From: an uncultured Flavobacteriales bacterium
GTDB lineage: Bacteria; Bacteroidota; Bacteroidia; Flavobacteriales_E; Vicingaceae
Assembly (NCBI GenBank): GCA_905479915.1
Contig: CAJQOH010000029.1
Location: 1-42,099, forward strand
DNA length: 42,099 nt
Direction of reading: 5' to 3'
In this document: positions 1 to 7,585 of the stretch, piece by piece
How the letters are laid out: each line of letters opens with the position of its first letter
Position numbering within the stretch: the stretch's first letter is position 1
Notes under the pieces: model-generated
The model's input: the letters and a program-made list of their open reading frames with translations, nothing else
The model's database searches: none
What the model was told of the DNA's origin: nothing
Position numbers and translations under genes: made by a program

Positions 1-2
1 GG

Positions 3-134
3 ATTACTAAGCAAGGTTTGGGGTTGTTAAAGCAAGCAGATAAAGAGATGGATAAGTTTAGTGATATTTCTTCAAGAATTACGGAGACAGAAGCTAAGAA
101 GTTAAGTAATCTTTTAGAAAAAATAAGGGAATAA
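3..134 (+). CDS. MarR-family transcriptional regulator, C-terminal fragment
   Basis: Only the last 43 codons are in the window; the gene enters from the left edge. The translation starts ITKQGLGLLKQADKEMDKF, which matches the end of the MarR winged helix ('LTxxG', closing the wing) followed by the long C-terminal dimerisation helix, ending KLSNLLEKIRE. MarR proteins are dimeric repressors that bind palindromic operators, usually next to their own gene and often in response to small phenolic or oxidant ligands. It is followed in the same direction by pirin, YceI and nitroreductase genes. An 18-bp palindrome lies just downstream, so it probably regulates that set. The family call rests on a short fragment. 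Confidence 0.62.
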   Translation: MTKQGLGLLKQADKEMDKFSDISSRITETEAKKLSNLLEKIRE

Positions 135-151
135 AAAAAAAATTAAAACAA

Positions 152-169
152 TATATGTATATACATATA
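152..169. promoter_or_regulatory. 18-bp perfect palindrome, candidate MarR operator
   Basis: TATATGTATATACATATA is identical to its reverse complement over 18 bp. It is followed at 171-180 by a second perfect palindrome, TGTTTAAACA. It lies between the MarR gene end (134) and the pirin start (196), where an operator would control the downstream genes. Being pure A/T apart from one G and one C, chance is not excluded. Confidence 0.45.
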
Positions 170-195
170 CTGTTTAAACATTTAAAAATAAAGTT

Positions 196-948
196 ATGGG
201 AGTAAAAATAACATCTAAAGAAGGGCAGGCGAGTGGTGTTTTTGCAGGAGGAGCAATCCTAGAAAATAAGCCTATTGGGTTTCCGCAAGATGGAGGAGAT
301 CAAAAACCGTATTCAAACTTATTCTATTGGGCCAATGCATGGTCTGATAAAGGTGGGTTAATCGGTGAGCATCCACATAAAATGTTTGAAATAATGTCTT
401 TTGTAATTGAGGGAGAAATTCAGCATTACGACAGTAAATTTGATAGGTGGCTTTCTTTAAATAAGGGAGATGCTCAAATAATTCGTTCTGGAAATGGCAT
501 TACCCATGCAGAACGATTAATGCCTGGAAGTAGAATATTCCAGATATGGTTTGATCCTAATATTAAAGAGTCTATGCTGAAAGAGGCCACTTATGATGAT
601 TGTAAGTCAGCTGATATGAATTATGTTGAAGAGGAGGGTGTCTCTTATAAGAATTATGTGGGGAATGGAGGTCCAATAGAAATGGATTCTGAGGGTGTTG
701 AAATAAAAGAGGTGATTTTCCAAAAAGGAAATCATCAATTGAAATTGGATGACAATAAAATTTATTCCCTTTATCTCTTAAATGGTGAAGCAAGTATTGA
801 TGGAGAGGGTTTGCTAGAGCATGATTTTATTAACATAGAAGATCAAAAAGAGTTCAGTTTAGTGGTTAACTCAGAAACACGTTTTTTTGAAATAATAGCC
901 CCTAAGCAGTTAACATATAAAACATATAGAGAATTAGTTAATTATTAA
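196..948 (+). CDS. Pirin family protein (quercetin 2,3-dioxygenase-like bicupin)
   Basis: This is a 250-residue bicupin of the pirin family. The first cupin carries the metal-binding set H59 and H61 (GEHPHKMFE) and H104 and E106 (GITHAE), with the same spacing as the Fe ligands of human pirin. The second cupin-like half (about 125-250) lacks an equivalent set, as is usual. Family members include quercetinases and redox-sensing nuclear cofactors; bacterial ones are often of unknown substrate and induced by stress. It begins 61 bp after a MarR gene, with only 12 bp to the next gene, a YceI lipoprotein. MarR/pirin/YceI/nitroreductase suggests a response to electrophiles or quinone-like compounds. 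The substrate cannot be told from sequence. Confidence 0.9.
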   Translation: MGVKITSKEGQASGVFAGGAILENKPIGFPQDGGDQKPYSNLFYWANAWSDKGGLIGEHPHKMFEIMSFVIEGEIQHYDSKFDRWLSLNKGDAQIIRSGNGITHAERLMPGSRIFQIWFDPNIKESMLKEATYDDCKSADMNYVEEEGVSYKNYVGNGGPIEMDSEGVEIKEVIFQKGNHQLKLDDNKIYSLYLLNGEASIDGEGLLEHDFINIEDQKEFSLVVNSETRFFEIIAPKQLTYKTYRELVNY

Positions 949-960
949 AATAAATATAAG

Positions 961-1620
961 ATGAAGAAAATTACATTAATAGCATTGGTTTTTGGAGCAC
1001 TTTTGGCTTCTTGTTCTGATAGTGGAAAAAAAGTTGAAGCGAATGAAGCTGAAGCAGTAGAAACAGTAGAGACTGAAACAACTGTTGAGTATAAAACAAT
1101 TAAAGACGGAAGTTATTTGGATTGGAGAGCTTCTCATTTAGGTGGAGTGGAGCCTCGATTTGGAAAAGTGCAGGTGAAATCTGCCAATGTATTGGTAAAT
1201 GATGGAGTTGTTTCGAATGCAACAATTCAGGTTGACATGAATAAGTTGACGGTAGAGAATTTTGGTGATGACGCTGAATCTGCGGCTAAACTATCGGGTC
1301 ATTTATTGAGTCCTGATTTGTTAAATGCAGAAGCATACCCTACGTCAACATTCGAATTAACAAGTATTGAAACAGTTACTGGAGAATTCAACTCTAGCAT
1401 TACAGGTAATTTAACCATTTTAGATGCAACAAAGAGTATTACGTTTAATGCCAATGTTTCTGTTTCAGAAAACGAAGTTTCTGTAATGTCTGAAGACTTT
1501 GCAATAGTAAGACAAGATTGGGGGATTGTATATCATACAGAGGGTGATGAAGGTGTTCCGGCTGAATATATTATTGCAAATGATATAGGCTTTACAATCA
1601 ATGTATCATTAACAAAATAA
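961..1620 (+). CDS. YceI-family lipoprotein
   Basis: 219 residues. The N-terminus is a lipoprotein signal peptide with lipobox LASC, so Cys18 should be lipidated. An acidic Glu/Thr linker (about 24-43) leads to a YceI domain (about 45-219), a lipocalin-like beta barrel that binds isoprenoid or other amphipathic ligands. The recognisable core is the pattern 'D..H..GG......G' near residues 54-69 and the repeated 'T..ITGNLTI....K.I.F...V' strands near 140-165. It sits 12 bp after pirin and 21 bp before a nitroreductase, so the three are probably co-transcribed. The ligand and exact role are unknown; periplasmic or outer-membrane-anchored location is predicted. Confidence 0.85.
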   Translation: MKKITLIALVFGALLASCSDSGKKVEANEAEAVETVETETTVEYKTIKDGSYLDWRASHLGGVEPRFGKVQVKSANVLVNDGVVSNATIQVDMNKLTVENFGDDAESAAKLSGHLLSPDLLNAEAYPTSTFELTSIETVTGEFNSSITGNLTILDATKSITFNANVSVSENEVSVMSEDFAIVRQDWGIVYHTEGDEGVPAEYIIANDIGFTINVSLTK

Positions 1621-1641
1621 TAACTTACTAAATTGAAAAAT

Positions 1642-2166
1642 ATGGCAGTAATAGATTTAATAAAAGAAAGGTTTAGTCCTTATGAATTTGCTGATAAGGC
1701 GATTAGTCAGAGTGATTTAAATACACTTTTTGAGGCGGCAGGAAAAGCAGCATCGGCATTCAATGAGCAGCCATGGCGTTTTGTGTATGCCTTAAGAGAA
1801 GATGAGCAAGCTTTTAAAGTTATTCATGAGTGCTTGGTAGAAGGGAATCAGGGTTGGACAGCAAATGTTCCAGCTTTGATGATTACTGTTGTCAGTAAGA
1901 ATTATGCTAAAAACGGTAATTTAAATACAGTTGCCCAACACGATCTAGGTTTGGCTGTTGGGAATTTATCTGTTCAAGCCCAATCAATGGGCATTTACTT
2001 GCATCAGATGGCGGGAATCATACCTCAAAATGCTATTGAAAAATTAAATATTCCTGAAGGTTATGAACCGGTTACAGCAATTGCTTTAGGTTACTATGAA
2101 GGTGAGTCGGGAGTAAAAGAGAGAGTGCCTGTAAGTGAGATTGCCTTTAAAGGAGTATGGAAGTAA
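1642..2166 (+). CDS. Nitroreductase family protein
   Basis: 174 residues from the ATG at 1642. A TTG three codons upstream (1633) is possible, but the ATG has an A-rich upstream stretch, as is normal in this phylum. The N-terminal ERFSPYEF and SAFNEQPWRFV segments are the FMN-binding signatures of the nitroreductase/flavin reductase fold. The middle DLGLAVGNLSVQAQSMG and the C-terminal ALGYYEG complete it. Such enzymes reduce nitro compounds or quinones with NAD(P)H. It is the last gene of the pirin-YceI-nitroreductase run, and a hairpin terminator follows at once. The true substrate is not predictable. Confidence 0.87.
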   Translation: MAVIDLIKERFSPYEFADKAISQSDLNTLFEAAGKAASAFNEQPWRFVYALREDEQAFKVIHECLVEGNQGWTANVPALMITVVSKNYAKNGNLNTVAQHDLGLAVGNLSVQAQSMGIYLHQMAGIIPQNAIEKLNIPEGYEPVTAIALGYYEGESGVKERVPVSEIAFKGVWK

Positions 2167-2174
2167 TTTAATTT

Positions 2175-2219
2175 AGAAGTTGAAAAGAGTTTAGGTGTTC
2201 TTTTCAGCTTCTAATTTTT
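2175..2219. terminator. Bidirectional hairpin terminator between nitroreductase and ispH
   Basis: A 14-bp stem (2175-2188 with 2199-2212, one G-T pair) and a 10-nt loop, followed on the plus strand by AATTTTT. It overlaps the last codons of ispH (stop at 2191-2193), so it also lies at the 3' end of the minus-strand transcript. Confidence 0.7.
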
Positions 2220-3429
2220 CAATAATAGATTCTTTAACAATAGTAGTGTCAAAGTAGCTCAATAACTTGTCTAAAACTTCATCCACTATTGTGTCAGGAC
2301 AAGATGCACCACTAGTTAAGATAATCCTCGTAACATCTTCTTTTTTAGGCAGGTAATCCTTATTTGTGAGGCTTTGTTTGTTGTGGAAATCAAAATGATT
2401 TAACGTAGTGTTATCTTCGATTGCTTTTGCCGAATTGATAAAATAAGTAGGTAGTTTCTCTTCACATAACTCAACAATGTGAGAGGTGTTTGAACTGTTG
2501 TATCCTCCAACGACAATTGCCAAGTCAGCATCTTCTTTTAAAAGTCCAATTGTAGCTTGTTGATTGTCATTTGTAGCATAACAAAGTGTATCTCTCGTAT
2601 CTGCAAAGTGATTTTTGTAATTCGCTTCACCATACTTTTTAATCATGGTTTCTTTTAAGAAATCTGCTATCTCCTGTGTTTCTGTAGCTAGCATTGTTGT
2701 TTGATTTACAACGCCAATTTTGGTTAGGTGTTTTTCAATGTCAAAATTATCAGAATGTCTGCCAGAAAAAATGGTCTCAAAATCTTCAGCAGATTTCTCG
2801 CCTAAAATTATTTGTTCTAATATTAGGGCTTCGTTAATATCTTTAATTACAATTGATGGAGCATTCTTGTCACTATGAGAGAAGGTTGCACGAGTTTCTT
2901 CATGGTTGTGTTTTCCGTGAATTATAATGGTGTGTTCAGTTCCTCCTAATTTTTCAGATTGTTTCCAAACTCTCTCTACAAAAGGACAAGTAGTATTGTA
3001 TTTCTGAATTTCAATACCTAAATCTGTTAACCTTTTTTCAATGGCAATAGTGGTCCCAAAAGCAGGGATAATTACAACATCTTCTTTTGTTAATTCGTCC
3101 CAACTTATAAAGTGATTGCCTTCAGTATCCATAATGAACTGAATGCCTTTTTCTTTTAAATCATCATTTACTATGGGGTTATGAATCATTTGACTTAACA
3201 AGTAAATGTTTTTTCCTGGATTTTCTTCTACAGCTTTGTATGCAATTTCTATTGCATTTTCAACACCATAACAAAACCCAAAATGGCGAGCAATTAAAAA
3301 TTGTACAGAACCAAAATCTAATAAAGTAGGAGAGAAGTCTTTTTTTCTAGGGTCAGTAACTTTTCTCAATTCTTTTATTGTTGATATAAAAGAGCTTCTG
3401 TAGTAGTTGGGGATGTCAAATTTTTTCAT
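2191..3429 (-). CDS. ispH: 4-hydroxy-3-methylbut-2-enyl diphosphate reductase
   Basis: The last enzyme of the MEP isoprenoid pathway, reducing HMBPP to IPP and DMAPP with a [4Fe-4S] cluster. I start it at the ATG at 3429 (412 residues); a longer open frame to 3591 is non-coding in character and runs through the promoter. Cluster cysteines are C53 (HFGFCYGVENA), C148 (TTCPFVERVW) and C283 (DTLCYAT). The block IIHGKHNHEETRAT and the roughly 410-residue length mark the plant/cyanobacterial type rather than the ~316-residue E. coli type. The usual TxxRQ after the third Cys reads TNDNQ here. A TAAATTTG -7 box ends 9 nt from the ATG, so its leader is very short. It is divergent from rpsA. Confidence 0.93.
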   Translation of the reverse strand: MKKFDIPNYYRSSFISTIKELRKVTDPRKKDFSPTLLDFGSVQFLIARHFGFCYGVENAIEIAYKAVEENPGKNIYLLSQMIHNPIVNDDLKEKGIQFIMDTEGNHFISWDELTKEDVVIIPAFGTTIAIEKRLTDLGIEIQKYNTTCPFVERVWKQSEKLGGTEHTIIIHGKHNHEETRATFSHSDKNAPSIVIKDINEALILEQIILGEKSAEDFETIFSGRHSDNFDIEKHLTKIGVVNQTTMLATETQEIADFLKETMIKKYGEANYKNHFADTRDTLCYATNDNQQATIGLLKEDADLAIVVGGYNSSNTSHIVELCEEKLPTYFINSAKAIEDNTTLNHFDFHNKQSLTNKDYLPKKEDVTRIILTSGASCPDTIVDEVLDKLLSYFDTTIVKESIIEKLEAEKNT

Positions 3430-3438
3430 AATACACGG

Positions 3439-3446
3439 CAAATTTA
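3439..3446 (-). promoter_or_regulatory. ispH promoter -7 box
   Basis: Minus-strand TAAATTTG fits the Bacteroidota -7 consensus TAnnTTTG and ends 9 nt before the ispH ATG. No well-placed TTG -33 element is seen. Confidence 0.45.
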
Positions 3447-3517
3447 TACTTTGATTTTGCAATAAACGAAGCGAAACAGAATTTATTAGATCAAATGCTA
3501 TTAAAATGTTGATATTG

Positions 3518-3548
3518 TTTGCATTGTAAGTAATTAAGTCTATTTTTG
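3518..3548 (+). promoter_or_regulatory. rpsA promoter
   Basis: TTTG at 3518-3521, a 19-nt spacer, then TATTTTTG at 3541-3548: an essentially perfect Bacteroidota primary-sigma promoter. Transcription should start near 3553, giving rpsA a leader of about 90 nt. Confidence 0.7.
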
Positions 3549-3551
3549 CAA

Positions 3552-3628
3552 TCCTTAAAAATAAGGAAACTGTATAAGCAGCTACAGTCAAACAAACAAC
3601 CTCTCGTTATTGCTGTGTTAGAACGAGA
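3552..3628 (+). promoter_or_regulatory. Structured rpsA leader with three hairpins
   Basis: Three consecutive inverted repeats fill the predicted leader: TCCTTA/TAAGGA (3552-3567, 4-nt loop), CTGTA/TACAG (3570-3587, 8-nt loop) and TCTCGTT/AACGAGA (3602-3628, 13-nt loop). Start codon at 3644. Ribosomal protein S1 is known in E. coli to repress its own translation through leader structure; whether this leader does so is an inference. Confidence 0.45.
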
Positions 3629-3643
3629 TACAAAGAATGCATA

Positions 3644-5677
3644 ATGGCAGAAAAAAAAGAAGATGCTGTAGAGAAAAAAGCTCCAGCAAAAAAAGCAGCT
3701 CCTAAAGCTGCGGCAAAGAAAGCAGCTCCTAAGGCTGCAGCAAAGAAGGCGGCACCTAAAAAGGAAGCGGCAAAGAAAACTGAAAAACCAGCAGCTAAAG
3801 CTAAGAAGGTAGAAAAAGTTGAGGCAAAAGCAGAAACTAAGGTTGAAGCAAAAGCAGAAACTAAAGCTCCAGTGGCAAAAGCAGCACCAAAGAAAAAGAA
3901 AGGAGAAATTAAGCCATTGGCTGATTTTGACTGGGAAAAAATTGGAAAATACGAAGATGGTTATTCTGCAGCAGAGCAGAAAGAAATGGAAAATGTTTAT
4001 GATGAAACATTAACTTCTATTTATGACCAACAAGTATTAGACGGAACTGTTGTAAGAAAAACAAACAGAGATGTTGTAATAAATATTGGATATAAATCTG
4101 AAGCAGTTATTACTATTTCAGAATTTAGATATAACCCTGAGTTAAAAGAAGGAGATACTGTAGAAGTATTTGTTGTAAGTCAGGAAGATAGAAACGGTCA
4201 ATTAATTTTATCTCACAGTAAAGCAAGAGCTTTAAGAGCTTGGGATAAAGTAAATGAAGTTTTAGAAACTCAAGAAATTATTAAAGGTTACGTTAAGTGT
4301 AGAACTAAAGGTGGTTTAATTGTAGATGTATTCGGAATTGAAGCATTCTTACCAGGTTCTCAAATTGATGTTAAACCAATTAGAGATTACGATGTTTACG
4401 TTGATAAAACAATGGAATTCAAAGTTGTTAAGATCAACAAAGAGTTTAAAAACATTGTAGTATCTCATAAAGCATTAATTGAAGCTGAATTAGAACAACA
4501 AAAAGCTAAGATCATTTCTAAATTAGAAATAGGACAAGTATTAGAAGGTACTGTTAAAAATATTACTTCTTACGGTGTGTTTATTGATTTAGGTGGTGTT
4601 GATGGATTAGTTCACATTACAGATCTTTCTTGGGGTAGAATTAATCACCCAGAAGAATTCTTAGAATTAGATCAAAAATTAAATGTTGTAATTCTTGATT
4701 TTGATGATGATAAGAAAAGAATTGCTTTAGGTGTTAAACAATTACAAGAGCACCCATGGGATAAATTAGATGCTAAATTAGCAATCGGAGACAAGATCAA
4801 AGGAAAAGTTGTTGTTGTTGCAGATTACGGAGCATTTATTGAAGTTATTCCAGGAGTAGAAGGTTTAGTTCACGTTTCTGAAATTACTTGGTCTAACCAC
4901 TTAAAACCAGCACAAGAATTCTTTACTGTAGGTGAAGAAATTGAAACGCAAGTTTTAACTTTAGATAGAGAAGAAAGAAAAATGAGTTTAGGTGTTAAGC
5001 AATTAACTCCAGACCCATGGGAAGATGTTGATACTAAATATGCAATTGATTCTAAGCACAAAGGAAAAGTAACAAACATCTCTGATTTTGGAGTATTTGT
5101 AGCTTTAGAAACTGGTGTTGATGGATTAATCCATATCTCTGATTTATCATGGTCTAAGAAAATTAACCACCCTTCAGAAGTTACTAACGTAGGTGATGAA
5201 ATGGAAATAATGATCTTAGAGATTGATAGAGATAACAGAAGATTAAGTTTAGGACACAAGCAGTTAGAAGATAATCCTTGGGATGTTTACGAAACTGTAT
5301 TTGTTGAAGGATCTACTCAGCCAGGAACAGTAACAGAAATTACTGCTAAAGGATTAACAATTGCTACTTTAGAGCATGGTGTTGAAGGTATCATCACTAA
5401 AAGAAATGCTGAAAAAGAAGATGGTTCTTTCTTAAAAGTAGATGATAAAGTTGACTTTAAAGTAATTGAGTTTAATAAGAATGCTAAGAAAATAGTATTG
5501 TCTCATACAAACATGTTTAAAGCAACTGAAGCTGAAGTAAGAGAAGAGAAGAAAACTAAAGCTAAAACAGCTTCTAAAGCTGTAGAAAAAATCAACAAGA
5601 ACGTAGAAAAAACTACGTTAGGTGATTTAGATGCTTTATCAGCTCTTAAGGCTAACTTAGAAAAAGGAGAGAAGTAA
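3644..5677 (+). CDS. rpsA: 30S ribosomal protein S1 with Ala/Lys-rich N-terminal extension
   Basis: 677 residues. Six S1 (OB-fold) repeats occupy roughly 133-190, 210-275, 298-368, 383-454, 470-541 and 556-625. The central ones carry the classic GVFIDLGGVDGLVHITDLSW pattern. S1 unfolds and feeds mRNA to the 30S subunit; Bacteroidota largely lack Shine-Dalgarno signals, so S1-type recognition of A-rich leaders may matter. Residues 1-95 are unusual: near-tandem AAKKAAPK units, then VEAKAETK repeats, resembling a histone-H1-type tail and very basic. Codon use is strongly biased (Leu TTA), as in highly expressed genes. It has its own promoter and structured leader, and ends at a strong terminator. 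Confidence 0.96.
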   Translation: MAEKKEDAVEKKAPAKKAAPKAAAKKAAPKAAAKKAAPKKEAAKKTEKPAAKAKKVEKVEAKAETKVEAKAETKAPVAKAAPKKKKGEIKPLADFDWEKIGKYEDGYSAAEQKEMENVYDETLTSIYDQQVLDGTVVRKTNRDVVINIGYKSEAVITISEFRYNPELKEGDTVEVFVVSQEDRNGQLILSHSKARALRAWDKVNEVLETQEIIKGYVKCRTKGGLIVDVFGIEAFLPGSQIDVKPIRDYDVYVDKTMEFKVVKINKEFKNIVVSHKALIEAELEQQKAKIISKLEIGQVLEGTVKNITSYGVFIDLGGVDGLVHITDLSWGRINHPEEFLELDQKLNVVILDFDDDKKRIALGVKQLQEHPWDKLDAKLAIGDKIKGKVVVVADYGAFIEVIPGVEGLVHVSEITWSNHLKPAQEFFTVGEEIETQVLTLDREERKMSLGVKQLTPDPWEDVDTKYAIDSKHKGKVTNISDFGVFVALETGVDGLIHISDLSWSKKINHPSEVTNVGDEMEIMILEIDRDNRRLSLGHKQLEDNPWDVYETVFVEGSTQPGTVTEITAKGLTIATLEHGVEGIITKRNAEKEDGSFLKVDDKVDFKVIEFNKNAKKIVLSHTNMFKATEAEVREEKKTKAKTASKAVEKINKNVEKTTLGDLDALSALKANLEKGEK

Positions 5678-5701
5678 TATTCTCAACTTCTAAATAAAAT
5701 T

Positions 5702-5733
5702 AAAGCCCTAACATTTTATGTTGGGGCTTTTTT
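5702..5733 (+). terminator. Rho-independent terminator after rpsA
   Basis: Stem AAAGCCCTAAC / GTTGGGGCTTT (11 bp with one G-T pair), a 7-nt loop, then a run of six T. It lies 24 bp after the rpsA stop. Confidence 0.9.
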
Positions 5734-5746
5734 GTATTTCCATTTT

Positions 5747-5977
5747 ATGAAAAGGGCAGTTTATATAAGTGTAGTTGTTTTGTTGGTTTTGATATCGTTT
5801 TTTATTGCTGTGTGGGCTATTCTTCAAAGAATTCATGTAGACAAACAGCGGTTTGAGTTGGAGTACAATAGGGTTTTGATGGATGAGGAGAGAAAAGAAT
5901 GCTCAATTGTTGTTAAAGACTTAAACATGAAAATAGACTCATTAAACAATTTAGTTACAGAATTATCAGATAAATAA
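5747..5977 (+). CDS. Small single-pass membrane protein with coiled coil
   Basis: 76 residues from the ATG at 5747; the upstream TTG at 5732 sits inside the rpsA terminator and is unlikely. Residues 1-3 (MKR) are positive, residues 4-26 form one transmembrane helix (VYISVVVLLVLISFFIAVWA), and residues 30-76 are charged and heptad-like, ending MKIDSLNNLVTELSDK. The layout resembles small bitopic coiled-coil proteins such as FtsB/FtsL, but I see no specific motif that assigns it. It lies between rpsA and pyrR in the same direction, with 57 bp to pyrR, which has its own promoter. Function unknown. Confidence 0.6.
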   Translation: MKRAVYISVVVLLVLISFFIAVWAILQRIHVDKQRFELEYNRVLMDEERKECSIVVKDLNMKIDSLNNLVTELSDK

Positions 5978-6019
5978 AAGAATTTCTCAATTCTATAATT
6001 CTCAATTCTTAATTTATGT

Positions 6020-6027
6020 TATCTTTG
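6020..6027 (+). promoter_or_regulatory. pyrR -7 box, close to the start codon
   Basis: TATCTTTG fits TAnnTTTG and is followed 7 nt later by the pyrR ATG (6035). The transcript should be leaderless or nearly so. That leaves no room for a classical PyrR-bound attenuator in front of pyrR. Just upstream is a direct repeat of TTCTCAATTCT (5983-6010). Confidence 0.5.
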
Positions 6028-6034
6028 TGCTTTA

Positions 6035-6589
6035 ATGAAGCAAAGCGATCGAATAATATTAGATTCTACTCAATTTGATCTAACCATTAAAAGGCTAGCC
6101 CATCAACTTATTGAAAACCACAATGATTTTTCTAATTCTATTATTATTGGATTACAGCCCCGTGGTACATTCTTAGCTGATAGGATTAAGGCAGAATTAA
6201 AAGCGATCGATAAGAAGCATGATATTCAGCTAGGAGCTCTAGACATTACTTTTTATAGAGATGATTACAGGAGGCAAGACAATCCCTTAGTTCCGAACAA
6301 AACGGAAATGAATTTTGATATAGAAGATAAAAATGTAATTCTAGTAGATGATGTTCTATTTACAGGAAGAACTATTAGAGCGGGTTTAGATGCTATGCTT
6401 GCTTTTGGTAGACCAAAAATGGTAGAGCTTTTAGTTTTGATTAATAGACGCTATGAAAGACATCTTCCAATTCAAGCAAATTATATAGGTAAAAATGTAC
6501 ACACCATAGTTTCTGAACGAGCTGAAGTAAGCTGGGCAGCAACAGATGGAGAGGATAAAGTAATTTTATATACGCCAGACAATGAGTAA
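6035..6589 (+). CDS. pyrR: PyrR: pyrimidine operon regulator / uracil phosphoribosyltransferase
   Basis: 184 residues, the usual PyrR length. The PRPP-binding loop is clear at residues 101-117 (VILVDDVLFTGRTIRAG). The N-terminal SIIIGLQPRGTFLADRI and the ITFYRDDYR segment are typical of PyrR rather than other phosphoribosyltransferases. In Bacillota PyrR binds pyr mRNA and causes attenuation when UMP is high, and has weak UPRT activity. Here the -7 box lies only 7 nt from the ATG, so no leader attenuator precedes it, and its regulatory mode in this organism is uncertain. It overlaps pyrB by 8 bp, so the two are translated as one operon. Confidence 0.95.
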   Translation: MKQSDRIILDSTQFDLTIKRLAHQLIENHNDFSNSIIIGLQPRGTFLADRIKAELKAIDKKHDIQLGALDITFYRDDYRRQDNPLVPNKTEMNFDIEDKNVILVDDVLFTGRTIRAGLDAMLAFGRPKMVELLVLINRRYERHLPIQANYIGKNVHTIVSERAEVSWAATDGEDKVILYTPDNE

Positions 6590-7505
6590 ATTAAGTGTGA
6601 ACCATCTCTTAGGAATCAGGTATCTTACTTCAGAAGATATTAAGTTGATTTTTGAAACTGCAGATCATTTTAAAGAAGTTATTAATCGTCCCATTAAAAA
6701 AGTTCCTTCACTACGAGATATTACTATTGCCAACCTATTTTTTGAAAACTCAACCAGAACAAAACTTTCTTTTGAAATTGCAGAGAAGCGATTGTCTGCA
6801 GATATTTTAAATTTTTCTTCATCAAACTCTTCTGTAACTAAAGGAGAAACCTTAATTGATACTGTAAACAACATTCTTTCTATGAAGGTTGATATGGTGG
6901 TGATGAGGCATCCAAACCCTGGAGCGGCAGATTTTTTATCAAAACATGTAGATGCGAAAATTGTAAATGCTGGAGATGGAGCGCATGAACATCCAACGCA
7001 AGCACTATTAGATGCTTTCTCAATGAGAGAGAAGCATGGAGATTTAAAAGGAAAGAATGTTGTGATAGTGGGAGATATACTTCATTCAAGGGTAGCGCTA
7101 TCCAATATCTTCTGTTTAAAGAAGCTTGGAGCGAATGTTCGAGTTTGCGGACCACTAACGTTAATGCCTAAACACATTGGATCTTTAGGGGTAGAAGTAA
7201 TGACTGATTTGAAAGAGGCCTTGAATTGGTGCGATGTAGCAATGATGTTAAGAATTCAGCTTGAAAGACAAGATGCCAAAAACTTCCCGTCATTAAGAGA
7301 GTACTCCATGCTTTATGGGTTAGATAAAGAGTTGTTGGATTCTCTGGATAAGAAAATTACAGTTATGCATCCAGGGCCAATAAATAGAGGGGTAGAGATA
7401 ACCTCTGATGTTGCAGATAGCAAACAATCAATCATATTAGAACAAGTAGAAAATGGAGTGGCCATACGGATGGCTGTACTTTATTTATTAGCAGGTAAAA
7501 ATTAA
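6582..7505 (+). CDS. pyrB: Aspartate carbamoyltransferase catalytic subunit
   Basis: 307 residues, standard for the catalytic chain. It condenses carbamoyl phosphate with aspartate to N-carbamoylaspartate, the first committed step of pyrimidine synthesis. The carbamoyl-phosphate loop FFENSTRTKLSFE has STRT at residues 57-60, HPTQ is at 137-140, and the aspartate-binding LRIQLERQ and HPGPINRG blocks follow. The start overlaps the pyrR stop by 8 bp. No pyrI regulatory subunit follows, as is usual when PyrR is present. pyrD lies elsewhere in this window (26.1-27.1 kb). Confidence 0.96.
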   Translation: MSKLSVNHLLGIRYLTSEDIKLIFETADHFKEVINRPIKKVPSLRDITIANLFFENSTRTKLSFEIAEKRLSADILNFSSSNSSVTKGETLIDTVNNILSMKVDMVVMRHPNPGAADFLSKHVDAKIVNAGDGAHEHPTQALLDAFSMREKHGDLKGKNVVIVGDILHSRVALSNIFCLKKLGANVRVCGPLTLMPKHIGSLGVEVMTDLKEALNWCDVAMMLRIQLERQDAKNFPSLREYSMLYGLDKELLDSLDKKITVMHPGPINRGVEITSDVADSKQSIILEQVENGVAIRMAVLYLLAGKN

Positions 7506-7585
7506 TCAATTACGTTGTTTATAGGTAATAAATAAAGTGAAGCAATGTTGCTTTGCACCTTGTAATAATGTACAAAACAAATAGA

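Noticed and set aside
3430-3591. Extension of the ispH reading frame to 3591
   Set aside because: The extra 54 codons do not resemble IspH, run through the ispH and rpsA promoter boxes, and the ATG at 3429 gives the usual length.
3680-3770. CRISPR-like short repeats
   Set aside because: The repeats are codon-phase AAKKAAPK units of the S1 tail with no spacers.
3819-4013. 64-codon frame within rpsA
   Set aside because: It is a shifted reading of the Lys/Ala repeat and shows no independent coding signal.
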